Assembly: GCF_038502225.1 (NCBI RefSeq)
Contig: NC_091300.1
Location: 51,345,603-51,409,602 of the forward strand
Source: Cherax quadricarinatus
Lineage: Eukaryota > Arthropoda > Malacostraca > Decapoda > Parastacidae
Reading direction: 5' to 3'
Length of the DNA: 64,000 bases
The translations under genes and the position numbers were made by a program. Positions within the stretch are counted from its first letter, which is position 1, and each line of letters opens with the position of its first letter. Below are positions 31,341 to 42,925 of the stretch, piece by piece. The notes under the pieces were generated by a model. It ran no database searches. It saw nothing but the letters and a program-made list of their open reading frames with translations, and had not been told where the DNA came from.

Positions 31341-33628
31341 TGTACTCGCCTAATTGTGCTCACCTAATTGTGGTTTCAGGGGTCGAGACTCAGCTCCTGG
31401 CTCCGCCTCTTTACTGAGTGCTACTAGGTCCCCTCTATCCCTGCTCCATGAGCTTTATCATACCTCTCTTAAAGCTATGTATGGTTCCTGCCTCCACTAC
31501 CTCACTTGCTAGGCTGTTCCACTTCCTGACTACTCTATGGCTGAAGAAATACTTCCTAACATCCCTTTGACTCATCTGGGTCTTCAACTTTCAATTTAAC
31601 CATCCTGTCCTCCAGTGTCGTCAGCCCGATTTTCCTTAACCTTTCTTCATAGGACATTACCCTTAGCTCTGCAACTAACCTTGTTGCAAACCTATGCACT
31701 TTCTCTAATTTCTTGACGTGCTTAATCAAGTGTGGGTTCCAAACAGGTGCTGCATACTCCAATATGGGCGTGACGTACACGGTGTACAGTGCCTTGAACG
31801 ATTCCTTACCGAGGTATCGGAACGCTATTCTCAGATTTGCCAGGCACCAATATGCTGCAGCAGTTATCTGGTTGATGTGTGCTTCCAGAGACATGCTCGG
31901 TGTTATACTCACCCCAAGATCTTTCTCCTTGAGCGAGGTTTGCAGTCATTGGCTACCTAGCCTATACTCAGTCTGTGGTCTTCTTTGCCCTTCTCCGATC
32001 TTCATGATTTTGCATTTGGCGGGGTTAAATTCGAGAAGCCAGTTGCTGGACAAGGTGTCCAGCCTGTCCAGGTCTCTTTGAAATCTTACCTTATCCTCAT
32101 CTGACTTAATTCTCCTCATTAACTTCACATCATCTGTGAACAGGGACACTTCTGAGTCTAACCCTTCCATCATGTCATTCACATATACCAGAAATAGCAC
32201 TGGTCCTGGGACTGACCCATGTGGAAACCCGCTCGTCGCAGGTGCCCACTGTGATAAATCATCACATACAATGACTCAGTGTTGCCTGCATGTCAGGTAT
32301 TCTCTGATCCATTCCAGCGCCCTTCCTGTTATACGTGCCTGGTCCTCTACCTTCTGCACCAGTCTCCTGTGGGGAACTGTGTCGATGGCCTTCTTGCACT
32401 CCAAGAAGATGCAATCAACGCATCCCTTTTGTTGAGAAATGGTTTACTAAATAAAGTTAAAGTTTAAATATAGGGGGAACTTATCTTGGTAAGACAGCTC
32501 ATCGCCTGCACAGCCGCCCCTGCAGGCGAGGTCTTGAGAAGCTGTTGTATCCACTTCGCAATGGGCTGTAAAGTAAATACATTAATAATGAATTACCCCT
32601 AGGGGGTGTTATGTCAGCATATATCAGACACTGATTGCTGACAACACTTGTGTGGATTCAAAGGTCCACTTATCACTGGGGTTTATAAGTGGCTAACTCG
32701 CAACTTATACTTAACTGCACAGTCAATAGTAGTACATCACGAGTAAGTACACTTACCTGGGTATATGTATCTGACCCGTAATTACGCCCGGATATCCGTT
32801 GAGTTGATTGAAGAATAGTGTTCTTTGAAGAATGTCGCACTACACTCTGTTGGATCGCAACACTTGTTGTTACACTGTTCATCAATAATTGTTCACACCA
32901 TAATGTCATTAAAGAAGCTGATCACACTTCTCTGTAAGTGTTTATTGAGATTCTTTTGTGCAAAATGCGCGGAACAGTGTACTTTGTTGGTTATCCCGGC
33001 ACGTCAATGTCTCTCTCAGTAGAGTCAAAAGTAATCTGACCTCACAGCCTCCTACGCCGCTGCAATGCCCCTAGAACATAAAGGAAAAGCTGGCCTAGTA
33101 CTTTTTGCTTCCTTGCCAAACTTCCTCCATGAAGCAAAGCAGAATGCTTGATTCTTCCTGTCTTAAGCATAGACAGCAATGTACACTATCTTTACCATGG
33201 TAACAAAGTGGGAGCAGGATTTTCCTTAATTGTCCTGCTAAGGTAAGAGATGGATTGTCTCTTGCAAGGAGCGGTGGTCGCTTGACCACGTCACATACTC
33301 GTATTGCATCTGGGATCAATTACTTGCTGTAGCAGTAAACAAGATGTTTGCCTCTTCTGAGAGGGCTGGGCCCCTTAGGGCTGAAAGGGGCTGAAGGGGG
33401 CTATCCCCCTCCTGGAAAAAATTTCTCCACACCTCTGTCTCGTGTCTTACTTCTGTTACTTTATCATAAAACTCCAGTACGTTTATGACACTGGATTTGC
33501 CTTCCATAAATCCGTGCTGGTTGGCGTTTATACTCTTGTTCCATCGCAGGTGCTCCATCAATCTTCTCCTGATAATCTCCATTACTTTGCATACTCTGCA
33601 CGTCAGTGACACTGGTCTATAGTTTAGT
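31341..33628 (-). pseudogene. Fam-1 copy H, split by a 1-kb insertion
   Basis: The 3' part is 31341-32429 and the 5' part 33432-33628. It begins with TACTCGCCTAATTG and the 3' untranslated region, then the RT tail and palm in broken frames (LFTDDVKLM in place of FADD, LEYAAPVWNPHLIKHVKK). The sequence CAATCAACGCATCCC at 32411-32425 resumes at CCTCTGTCTCGTG (33432), exactly as in copy B, so the intervening 1 kb is a later insertion. Frameshifts and missing segments in the thumb show decay. It is truncated at (GT)n at 33629. Confidence 0.85.
32430..33431. mobile_element. 1.0-kb insertion with TGT..ACA ends, possible solo LTR
   Basis: The inserted segment begins TGTTGAGAAAT and ends ATTTCTCCACA, inverted repeats of 11 bp with one mismatch. 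TG...CA termini of this kind are typical of long terminal repeats. Flanking CCTTT and CCTCT would be a 5-bp target duplication with one change. There is no long frame. AATAAAG is near the left end. A non-autonomous DNA transposon is the alternative. Confidence 0.5.
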
Positions 33629-35455
33629 GTGTGTGTGTGTGTATGTATGTGTACTCACCTAATTGTACTTACCTAATTGTGGTTGCAGGGATCGAGACTC
33701 AGCTCTTGACCCCACCTCTTCACTGATCACTACTAGGCTCTCTCTCCCTGTTCCAAGAGCTTTATCTTACCTCGTTTTAAAACTATGAATAGTTCCTTCC
33801 TCCACTACATCACTTGCTAGACTTCCTGACTACTCTATAAATGAAGAAATACTTCCTAACATCACTTTGACTCGTCTGACTCTTCAGCTTCCTATTGCAA
33901 CTCTTTGTTTCTGTGTCCCCTCTCCAGAACTTCCTGTCTCTGTCCACCTTATCTATTCCTCACAGTATTTTGTATATCGTTATCATGTTTCCTTTAACCC
34001 TCCTGTCCTCCAGTATTGTCAGCCCGATTTCCCTTAACCTTTCTTCGTAGAACATTCCCCTTAGCTCTGGAGCTAACCTTGTTTCAAACCTTCGCACTTT
34101 CTATAATTTCTTGACGCGTTTGGCCAGGTGTGGGTTCCGAACTGGCGCTGAATACTCCAGTATATCCCTAACGTACACGGTGTACAGAGTCTTGAACGAT
34201 TCCTTCCTGAGGTATCAGAATGCTATTCTCAATTTTGCCAGGCACCCATGTGCTGCAGCAGTTATCTGGTTGATGTGTGCTTCCGGAGACGTGCTTGGTA
34301 TTAAACTCACCCCAAAATCTTTCTCCTGGAGTGAGGTTTGCAGTCTTTGGCCGCCTAGCCTATACTCTGTCTGTTGTCTTCTTTGCTCTCCCCGATCTTC
34401 ATGACTTTACTAGTTGCTGGACCACATGTCCAGCCTGCACAGGTCTCTTTACAGTCCTGCCTGGTCCTCATCTGATTTAATTCTCCTCATTACCTTCACA
34501 TCATCTCCTAACAGGGACACTGCTGAGTCTATCTCTTCCATCATATCATTCACGTATACCAAAAATATCACTGGTCCTTGGACTGACCTCTATGGGACCC
34601 CACTCAACACAGGCGCCCACTGTTATACCTCATCATGTACCATGACTCGTTGTTGCCTCCCTGGCAGGTATTATCTGATCCATTGCAGTGCCCTTCCTGT
34701 TATATGTGCCTGAACCTCTAGCTTCTGCACTGATCTGTTGTGAGGAACTGTGTCCTATGCCTTCTTGCAGCCCAAGAAAATGCAATTAACCCACCCCTCT
34801 CTCTTGTGTCTTACTTCTAATACCTTGTCATAAAACTCCAGTAGGTTTGTGACACAGGATTTGCATTCCATGAATCCGTGTTGGTTGTCTTTTATAATTT
34901 TGTTCCGTTCCAGTTGCTCCACCACTCACCTCCTGATAATCTTCTCCATGACTTTGCATGCTATATGCACACGTCAGTGAAACTGGTCTATAGTTTAGTG
35001 CCTCGTTTCTGTCTCCTTTCTTAAAAATGGGGACTACATTTGCCATCTTCGATACCTCAGGTAGTTGCCCAGTTTCAAGGGATGTGTTGAAAATTGTGGT
35101 TAGTGCCACGCACAGCCTGTCTGCGCCCTCTCTAAGGACTCATGGAGAGATGTCCGGTCCTACCGTCTTTGAGGTATGAAGGTCACTTAGCAACTTCTTC
35201 ACCTCCTCCTCGGTTGTGTGTATCTCATCCAACACTTGTTGCTATATCCTTTGTTAGTATACCTCTCTGTTCTGTCTTCCCAGAGTCCTTTCTGTCTCCA
35301 CTGTAAATACTTCCTTAAATCTCGTGTTGGGTTCCTCACATAATTCTTGGTCGCTTCTTGTGAGCTTCCCGCCTTCTTTCCTCAGCCTGATTACCTGGTC
35401 ATTGACTATTGTCTTCTTCCTGATGTGGCTATACAGCAGTTTCGGGTCAGATTTG

Positions 35456-35456
<1 letters not shown>
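33629..35456 (-). pseudogene. Fam-1 copy I, 5'-truncated and decayed
   Basis: GT tract, then TACTCACCTAATTGTACTTACC and the 3' untranslated region, RT tail and palm up to the region before the RT. Frames are broken throughout; a short block at 34828-35109 still reads FNTSLETGQLPEVSKMANVV, then NYRPVSLTC. The catalytic region (near 34520) is altered. The 5' edge at 35456 meets (GT)n. Confidence 0.82.
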
Positions 35457-35516
<60 letters not shown>

Positions 35517-35561
35517 TGCGTGTTTGTGCGTTTGTGTTTGTGTGTGTGTGTGTGTGTGTGT
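35457..35561. repeat. (GT)n microsatellite
   Basis: About 50 GT units with TTGTGCG interruptions, at the 5' edge of copy I. Confidence 0.97.
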
Positions 35562-36125
35562 AGAATGAATGATTCTTTATTATTTAATTAACTTATCTGC
35601 CATTTTTACGGACAGACTTTCCTGTCTTTATCATTCACTGAGCCTGAATAGAACTCCTGACAAAGGATGTTGTGATTTAATTACTACCGTCAATTCATCA
35701 TTAAAAACTGGTACTAATTGAAGCGTTCGTCCACAAGGCGTCGCTGGGTAAACCAATCTCCCTGAGTAATTAATAACTTTCCCCTAAAAACATCGTAATT
35801 TCACGTCTGAACGCCCCACCGTAACCTGAACGCAATCAGTGGCATTTTGATATATCATTAATGAAATCGCTACGGATATCTGGATCGTTTATTTTTTATG
35901 TGAACTCTGCTCGCAATCGCTAATGTTTTAGTAATTCGATGAGAGGAGTTAAAGAACCACTAACAGCAATTACGGCGCTTCTATTAATGTATCCATAGTT
36001 ACACATAACTTGATTATGTAAATATTTATTTAATTAATGACTTCACAGAACGCTAGCATATCTTCCAACATGAAAAGCGAGCGTGGGGATAACAATGCTC
36101 TAACTTAATACTTTATGCTCCACCC
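35562..36125. other. No recognisable feature
   Basis: AT-rich sequence, possibly unique genomic DNA. No coding or repeat signal seen. Confidence 0.5.
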
Positions 36126-37683
36126 TTCATGGGAATGTTTTTTTTTTTTTCATATTTTATTAAAACAAATATTACAATATAAAAATTAAATACAGAGACA
36201 TCAAGTGTGAACAAAAGGGTCTCCTTACTATAAAACATAACACACAGGTCATCCTGTGGAAAGGTTTACATTCCAACTGTTGCAAATTACCCTTAAGCGA
36301 TCCATGCCTGATTACAACATACTGAAATAAAGAAATACGATAATCTCTTCGTGTCCTAAAAAACTTCTCCTTTTCAAAAAGAAAGTCTACCGACCTGATT
36401 TTATAAATCTTATAACCCCTTTTTCTCTTCATGACAATTGCAATATAATCTGATGACCCCATATCATATATGTGTAAGTACATGTTTTACTATACATAAA
36501 AACAAATAAAAAATAATGCCCGAAAAGTATACTCATAAGAGTATAATTACCTTACAATACCATGATAAATACCATCTAATCTGATGTCCTTTCTTAGATC
36601 ATATATGTTTAAATACATATTTTACAATATATAAAAAATGACAGGATTACATACCGGAAAATGAAAATTTTTTGGAACCATGTTTTTTGTCCTTGTATAT
36701 ACTGTAAAATACACAAAATATGAACAGTATGTAAAACCGACATGAGCTGAAAGTAGTTGGTGTAGCCAAACGTTCATAGTACGTTGATTATCCCCCCTTT
36801 AGTAGTGCTGCTGCACAGGACACTTTACCTTAATAATTCTTTATAAAGCACAACACTGTAGTGTTGCACTACAGTTGCAACATAACTCTCAAAAAACAAC
36901 ACCACGTTTGACATAACCTTCCAAACCATACAAACTCTCCAGATAACCTTACCTCATACACTCACCCTCCAATACTTATATATCCCCGCTAAAAAGGAAA
37001 ACGGTCCCTTAATCTATACTTAGTGTGGCACATTAATGAGTCCCTTTACTGTAATGTTTCTGTATGAGTCCGGAAAATGCGTTGTCCACTGTTCCCCATA
37101 AATGAGTTTATTTCTACATACCGTACAATACATTCCTGACGCAATCGCCCTAATTCTAATCCTCCAACTTTGTCCCTCAATCCCCAAGAAAAATACAAGA
37201 AATCTGCCACTATATACATAATAGCTCTTCTCACGTCTTCAGAGACCCCTCGTACTTCGAATGTTAGGCTCTCAGAATCTCTACTTTACCCCCGCCCATC
37301 AACCTGAAAACTCTTGCCAACCACAACCGTACCTCCCCCAACTCTTTACAGTAATAATCTGCATGAAAAGCTCTTTCCGGTTCCTCACACTTTTCGCATG
37401 TCGCTTCCCTCACCAAACCCATTATACAAAAGGCAGTCTTTGAAGCTAAAATTCCCATTACAAATCAATAAACTAACTCCCTCACCCTCGGCATTAATCT
37501 AAGCTTCCGGAAATCATACCAAATCTTACCCCAATCATACAAGGGGTATACCGATACCCCTTGCATGGTTTCCGGTTTCCTACTCACCTCCACCAACCTT
37601 CCAACCTTAAGTTTTGCTGCCTCTCCGACGACTAGCAATAACCTGAGCATAGTCTCGCATTCAATTAATTCATGGGAATGTTT
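36126..37683 (-). mobile_element. 5'-truncated LINE with 15-bp target duplication
   Basis: TTCATGGGAATGTTT occurs exactly at 36126-36140 and 37669-37683. Between them lies 1,528 bp in minus orientation, ending in a poly(A) tail seen as T10 at 36141-36150. It contains a C-terminal protein fragment and a long AT-rich 3' untranslated region with two diverged copies of an ATCATATATGT.TAA.TACAT unit (36465 and 36600). Truncation, poly(A) and target duplication are diagnostic of LINE retroposition. It is unrelated to the other LINE families here. Confidence 0.9.
37030..37668 (-). pseudogene. C-terminal part of a LINE polyprotein with zinc-knuckle-like motif
   Basis: Reading right to left: GEAAKLKVGRLVEVSRKPE, then KIWYDFRKLRLMPRVRELVY, a TGA at 37467, and in the same frame FVMGILASKTAFCIMG, then CEKCEEPERAFHADYYC (a C-x2-C-x7-H-x4-C pattern), ELGEVRLWLARVFRLMGG. 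A frameshift after EILRA is followed by LTFEVRGVSEDVRRAIMYIV and LEELGRLRQECIVRYVE-like sequence. The arrangement matches the zinc-binding tail found after many LINE reverse transcriptases. One stop and one shift make it non-functional. Clade not identified. Confidence 0.65.
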
Positions 37684-37801
37684 AGATGCTAGTAGAAGGC
37701 TGTTCCTCAAAAGAATTAAGGAACAGTCCCATTCCTTGAATGAAAGATGTTAACCTCTCATGTTATAGCCGCTGAATGATCACCAAATATCTCCAAATAG
37801 T

Positions 37802-37948
<147 letters not shown>

Positions 37949-38019
37949 ATAATTATATGTGCCTGGAACTGGTACTTCAATAGCATATATTACATAACAG
38001 AATTTAAAAGACACACAAT

Positions 38020-38056
38020 GCTTCGTCCACCAGGACGTCCCTGGTGGACGAAGCGT
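38020..38056. repeat. Perfect short hairpin
   Basis: GCTTCGTCCACCAG and CTGGTGGACGAAGC flank GACGTCC, itself nearly self-complementary. It is a 14-bp stem at least, probably a remnant of a snapback repeat. Confidence 0.85.
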
Positions 38057-39167
38057 CTTCACAGTAAAATGTCAGGACCCTCATTGTTTATTATGTCCAT
38101 ATTTGGCAGTGTCAGAAGTAAGTCACTCTATTACATTATTCTGATGTCGAAAACTATTCTAACTAGATGTATTTCTATTGTTGCACGATCTGAGAGAGAT
38201 ATCTCCGTCTTCCATAACCTCAATGCGCGCAATTCGAACAGTATTGAGTGAAGCATATGTTGAACCTATAGTTAAATGTTACCGACGAGAAACTGAAGGG
38301 AATAAGAAGAAGCATTGACAAATCAAGTAATCAACATGGGAGAGATAACGCTAATCAGATGCGACACTCAGAAATTGTCGTATGAAAAGCTATTTTGCAA
38401 TTTATTCACTTTCCAAAAAAAGCAAATTGGAGGTTATACATGCAAAAAAAAATCCATACTTTTCTGTAAATAAAACTAAGGAGCTTTTTAAGAAAGTAAG
38501 TTTTATGTAACCGTAGTGTACATACAATGGAATGTTTTAACAATGACCTTGAGAGAACACAGATGTTATAGGCACAAAAAAGACCATTAAGTTGAGTTTA
38601 CTTAGGATAACCAAGTAATGCGAAACATTGACTTATTTCTGATCAGAAGAAGCTCTCATCGTTTATTTCACAGAAAGCGATTTAATTAATAAACCTGGAA
38701 TATAACAACCTAACATCAAGACATTACTACATTGTTACCTTTGAGGACACAACATCGATACTAAAAGTTTAAGCTGATTAGAAGATACATTTCTCAACTG
38801 AATTATAAAAGCTAACAGAACTTATACCTACACAGCTAAACCCACGAAACGTTCCATCCACTTCAAACGCTGCATCAACCTTTAAAGATTGATGCCGCTG
38901 ACAATCATTGTTTTAATCAGAAGAAAGTGGTAAGCGCCAAGTGGAATGGGAAGTTTTCAAATTGGATCCAAGCAAGGGAATGATAAGTCCAGTTCCTTTA
39001 ATAAATGTTCCTCACCAGCATTAAGGACAGATAAACAATAAGGTAAAATATTATTATTAAATTTCGAAAATAAAAGTGGAGAAATGGCATCAACTGAATT
39101 AAGTATACGACTCTCAGTCTAAGAAACACCAGTGTTGAAATTGTGAAGCCGATGAGAGGAGACTGTC
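38057..39167. other. No gene recognised
   Basis: AT-rich sequence. The motif CTGATYAGAAGA recurs (38637, 38775, and diverged at 38917 and 39966), perhaps a degenerate ancient tandem repeat. Confidence 0.45.
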
Positions 39168-39358
39168 TCCACCTATCATACCCCTCAAGGAAGGTTCCTT
39201 GATGTTTGTGAGGGGCTCTTGATTTAGGGAATTGGATCTGTGCTCCAGTTCCCCGAATTAAGCCTGAATGCCTTCCACATCCCCCTTCCCCAGGCGCTGT
39301 ATAATCCTCCAGGTTTAGCGCTTCCCCCTTGATTATAATAATAATAATCCACCTATCA
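39168..39358 (+). mobile_element. SINE-like retroposon with (TAA)n tail and 11-bp target duplication
   Basis: TCCACCTATCA is repeated at 39168-39178 and 39348-39358. The 169-bp insert ends GGTTTAGCGCTTCCCCC, TTGATTATAATAATAATAA. The body includes GCTCTTGATTTAGGGAATTG and CCAGGCGCTGTATAATCC. No pol III A or B box is evident, so it may be 5'-truncated or the 3' end of a LINE. Confidence 0.85.
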
Positions 39359-40344
39359 CACTGAAACATACTTTTGGGAATGACTTACGTAGCATTATGC
39401 ACAGGGCACCGACACGTGCAGATAAATTTGTAAATAATGCCCGAAATACATTACGCAAGAATTATCAATTTTACTCCGATCGAATTAAGTGTTCTAGAGT
39501 AAGAAACTAAAATTTGTGGGAAAACAAACGAAAATGTTAATAAGATTTTTGTGAAAAATGGAAAGTGTCTCTTCGTTCATCTTAAAAACATGACTTTAAA
39601 CATCGGATTTTGTTCTGTCTTTTGTCTTCTTTCCTAATTTAATTCTGTATAAAAGTCTCCACAATCTTGTTAGAAAAATATTTTTTTTGATTTTTGAAAA
39701 AAAAAAAATAATGTTGTGTAGACAACTGACACATTGACAAATTCACAGCAAAAAATTAATACAAAAATACTTTTATTAATCTTTTTTATATTTTTATTTA
39801 CAATATGCTAGTGTTTACGGTTTGAAGACGAACGGAAGAGGCATTCTCTAGTTAAGACATCTGAAACTATTTCATCATTAAAAGTGGCAAATTGAAATTT
39901 ATAATACTTGATGTCAGTGACAAGTTGTATTTTAATAAATCCTACGAATGACAAAAGTTTGAAACTGATCAGAAAATTCATTCACCAGTAATTCATCTGA
40001 TTCCATCGATTCCAAGTTAATCAGGATTATAGAATAATTTTAAATTTCCACCTATTTGGGTCAAACTAACCGGGCATCATTCTTTTTACAGACTGATTAT
40101 TCAAAACCATTGTTTAGCTAGTCTGAGAAAGCATTTATTAGCTATTACCTAAAAGAAATTAATAAAAATATTCATACATTAAAACTGCAAACTGTGAAGA
40201 CTTCAAGTCGACAAGTTGAGTCATTGACCAAATAAGTCAGGGATTCTAACCCTTCCAAGAGATTTTGCTATTATATTGCTTCAACAAATTTTCCAGTACG
40301 CAAACTAAACTTAGCAGATGCTATCCTGTCCATAAGATGCATCA
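39359..40344. other. No gene recognised
   Basis: AT-rich, no long open frame. A degenerate relative of the neighbouring 24-bp repeat may start here. Confidence 0.5.
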
Positions 40345-41306
40345 GCCATTAAATATTGAAGCCGTTCAGAAGATAAATATTGAAGCCGTTCAGAAGATAA
40401 ATATTGAAGCCGTTCAGAAGATAAATATTGAAGCCGTTCAGAAGATAAATATTGAAGCCGTTCAGAAGATAAATATTGAAGCCGTTCAGAAGATAAATTT
40501 TGAAGCCGTTTAGAAGATAAATATTGAAGCCGTTCAGAAGATAAATATTGAAGCCGTTCAGAAGATAAATATTGAAGCCGTTCAGAAGATAAATATTGAA
40601 GCCGTTCAGAAGATAAATATTGAAGCCGTTCAGAAGATAAATATTGAAGCCGTTCAGAAGATAAATATTGAAGCCGTTCAGAAGATAAATATTGAAGCCG
40701 TTCAGAAGATAAATATTGAAGCCGTTCAGAAGATAAATATTGAAGACGTTCAGAAGATAAATATTGAAGCCGTTCAGAAGATAAATATTGAAGCCGTTCA
40801 GAAGATAAATATTGAAGCCGTTCAGAAGATAAATATTGAAGCCGTTCAGATAAATATTGAAGCCGTTCAGAAGATAAATATTGAAGCCGTTCAGAAGATA
40901 AATATTGAAGCCGTTCAGAAGATAAATATTGAAGCCGTTCAGAAGATAAATATTGAAGCCGTTCAGAAGATAAATATTGAAGCCGTTCAGAAGATAAATA
41001 TTGAAGCCATTCAGAAGATAAATATTGAAGCCGTTCAGAAGATAAATACTGAAGCCGTTCAGAAGATAAATATTGAAGCCGTTCAGAAGATAAATATTGA
41101 AGCCGTTCAGAAGATAAATATTGAAGCCGTTCAGAAGATAAATATTGAAGCCGTTCAGAAGATAAATATTGAAGCCGTTCAGAAGATAAATAATGAAGCC
41201 GTTCAGAAGATAAATATTGAAGCCGTTCAGAAGATAAATATTGAAGCCGTTCAGAAGATAAATATTGAATCCGTTCAGAAGATAAATATTGAAGCCGTTC
41301 AGAAGA
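40345..41306. repeat. 24-bp minisatellite, about 40 copies
   Basis: The unit is AAGATAAATATTGAAGCC followed by GTTCAG. Copies are almost identical; variants include a GTTTAG unit at about 40506, GACGTT at 40744, a 6-bp deletion at about 40851, CCATTC at 41008 and TAATG at 41190. Because 24 is a multiple of 3 and the unit has open frames, long frames exist on both strands (a minus frame of (SSERLQYL)n); I treat these as artefacts. Confidence 0.97.
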
Positions 41307-41485
41307 GGTAACGCAAAATAATTTCACGTAAATTGACGGGAATAATAAGTTCTCGCTATTTTACACTTAAAATCGTCAAATTTGCAATTATCTGCATTTC
41401 ACTCTCCGAGTTTATCTTAATTGTTGATGCATTTTTTTTAACACTTAGAGTACGTATATATTTTGGTAGAATCACCGACAACATG
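41307..41485. other. No recognisable feature
   Basis: Short spacer between the minisatellite and the snapback element. Confidence 0.4.
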
Positions 41486-41633
41486 TAAAGAAAAAGGACA
41501 CAAGTGCAACTAATGTGACATTTTATTGTGGCAACGTTTCGCTCTGTCAACGGCTTGACAAAACTTCTGGAGAGCGAAACGTTGACACAATAAAATATCA
41601 CATTAGTTGCACTTGTATCCTTTTACTTTACAT
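41486..41633. repeat. Snapback repeat with 62-bp arms and AACGTTTCG core
   Basis: Arms 41486-41548 and 41571-41633 are imperfect reverse complements. They contain CAAGTGCAACTAATGTGA and GGCAACGTTTCGCTCT. The loop is about 22 bases (GTCAACGGCTTGACAAAAC). The outer arms continue to TGTAAAG/CTTTACA, so no separate target duplication can be seen. Confidence 0.88.
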
Positions 41634-42009
41634 TTAGAGAACACCACCGAGGGCTTTTGAAATTATCACAGACATTCCAGGATGCTGGGAATGCGTTCAA
41701 CAACTTCGGTCACAGGACACATGCAATGACAATTGTTCCTAGAATTTAGTCCTCGTTACCATACAGAAGTTTTGAAAATTTAAAGGTTACTGGATGAGGC
41801 GCTCTCGAGTTGTAAGCGAATTAAACAGTTGGAAGAAGAACAAAAAATCAAGCAACAATACAGATGTACTCTTACATGTATAACCAAATTATATTGGCTA
41901 TCACAAGAAAATTTATATTTACTTTCTATGAGGTCAAAAAAAAATTACCAGTAGATTAACACAGCTTCTTTCCCACAGTCACTGTGTGATAGTATCCTTC
42001 AGAATAAGG

Positions 42010-42440
42010 TTTGGAATGGATAAAGGCACAAATGCAGTATAATGTGATCCTTTATTGACACAAGGTTTCGTTAAACTCAGTGGGTTTTATCAAGTGGCAA
42101 ACAGATGAACCTGTCGTTAAACTCAGTGGGTTTTATCAAGTTCGTTAAACTCAGTGGGTTTTATCAAGTGGCAAACAGATGAACCTGTCGTTAAACTCAG
42201 TGGGTTTTATCAAGTGGCAAACAGATGAACCTGTCGTTAAACTCAGTGGGTTTTATCAAGTGGCAAACAGATGAGCCTGGGAAGAGAGGATGAGCATATA
42301 CATTGGAAACTTACTGACATGAGGAGTCAGGAGAGATATGAAGCCGACTTCGAGGGTAAACTAATAACATATTGACAAGTATGTGGGGGAGAAGAGGTTG
42401 GATTCGAGTGTTTCAAGATCTGACTTGTCTGCATCACCTC
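42010..42440 (+). mobile_element. Diverged snapback-type monomer with an internal 46-bp tandem array
   Basis: CAGTATAATGTGATCCTTTA followed by TTGACACAAGGTTTCGTTAA resembles the arm of the AACGTTTCG repeats but is not inverted here. From 42069 to 42276 a 46-bp unit (CGTTAAACTCAGTGGG..AGATGAACCTGT) is repeated about 4.5 times, one copy being shortened to 28 bp. After it the single-copy body continues to about 42440. The array must have arisen after insertion of the repeat. Left and right limits are approximate. Confidence 0.6.
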
Positions 42441-42699
42441 TTCCCTCCATGCTCTGGTGATTCCATTGCCATTTGAGTTCCAAAGCTTTTCATTGAGGTC
42501 TGTCTAACATTGTTTTTTTTTCGTGAATGAGTAACACCTGGTACACCTATAATCAGTTTCAAAGCTGTACGTGCCAAGGACCTAGGGATCATCAACGGAT
42601 CAATAGTTTGAGCAGGATCAGTTAGTCTGGCTACTCGGAGCAACACACCTTCATTAATCACTATGTGCGTTACCGGCACGGACTGTTTGACTAGCAGCT
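42441..42699. other. No recognisable feature
   Basis: Mixed sequence without a supported feature. Confidence 0.4.
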
Positions 42700-42925
42700 A
42701 ATATTAGCGTGACCCTTCTAACATTAACGTGACCTTCCTAACATTAACGTCACCCTCTTAACATTAACGTGGCCTTCCTAACAATAACGTGACCGTCTTA
42801 ACTTTAACATGACATTTCTAACATTAACGTGACCTTGCTAACATTAATGTGACCTTCTTAACATTAACGTGACCCTTCCAACATTAGGGTGACCTTCCTA
42901 ACATTAACGTGACCCTCTTTGGTCA
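42700..42925. repeat. 20-bp minisatellite, about 11 copies
   Basis: The unit is TAACATTAACGTGACCTTCC with substitutions in most copies (CGTCACC, CGTGGCC, ATGACAT and others). Confidence 0.95.

Noticed and set aside
40345..41306. CRISPR array
   Set aside because: Repeats are directly contiguous with no unique spacers, and the sequence is eukaryotic.
40311..41327. 338-codon open frame (SSERLQYL repeats) as a repeat protein
   Set aside because: It is the translation of a 24-bp minisatellite whose length is a multiple of three; frames are also open on the other strand. No start context, flanking coding sequence or family similarity.
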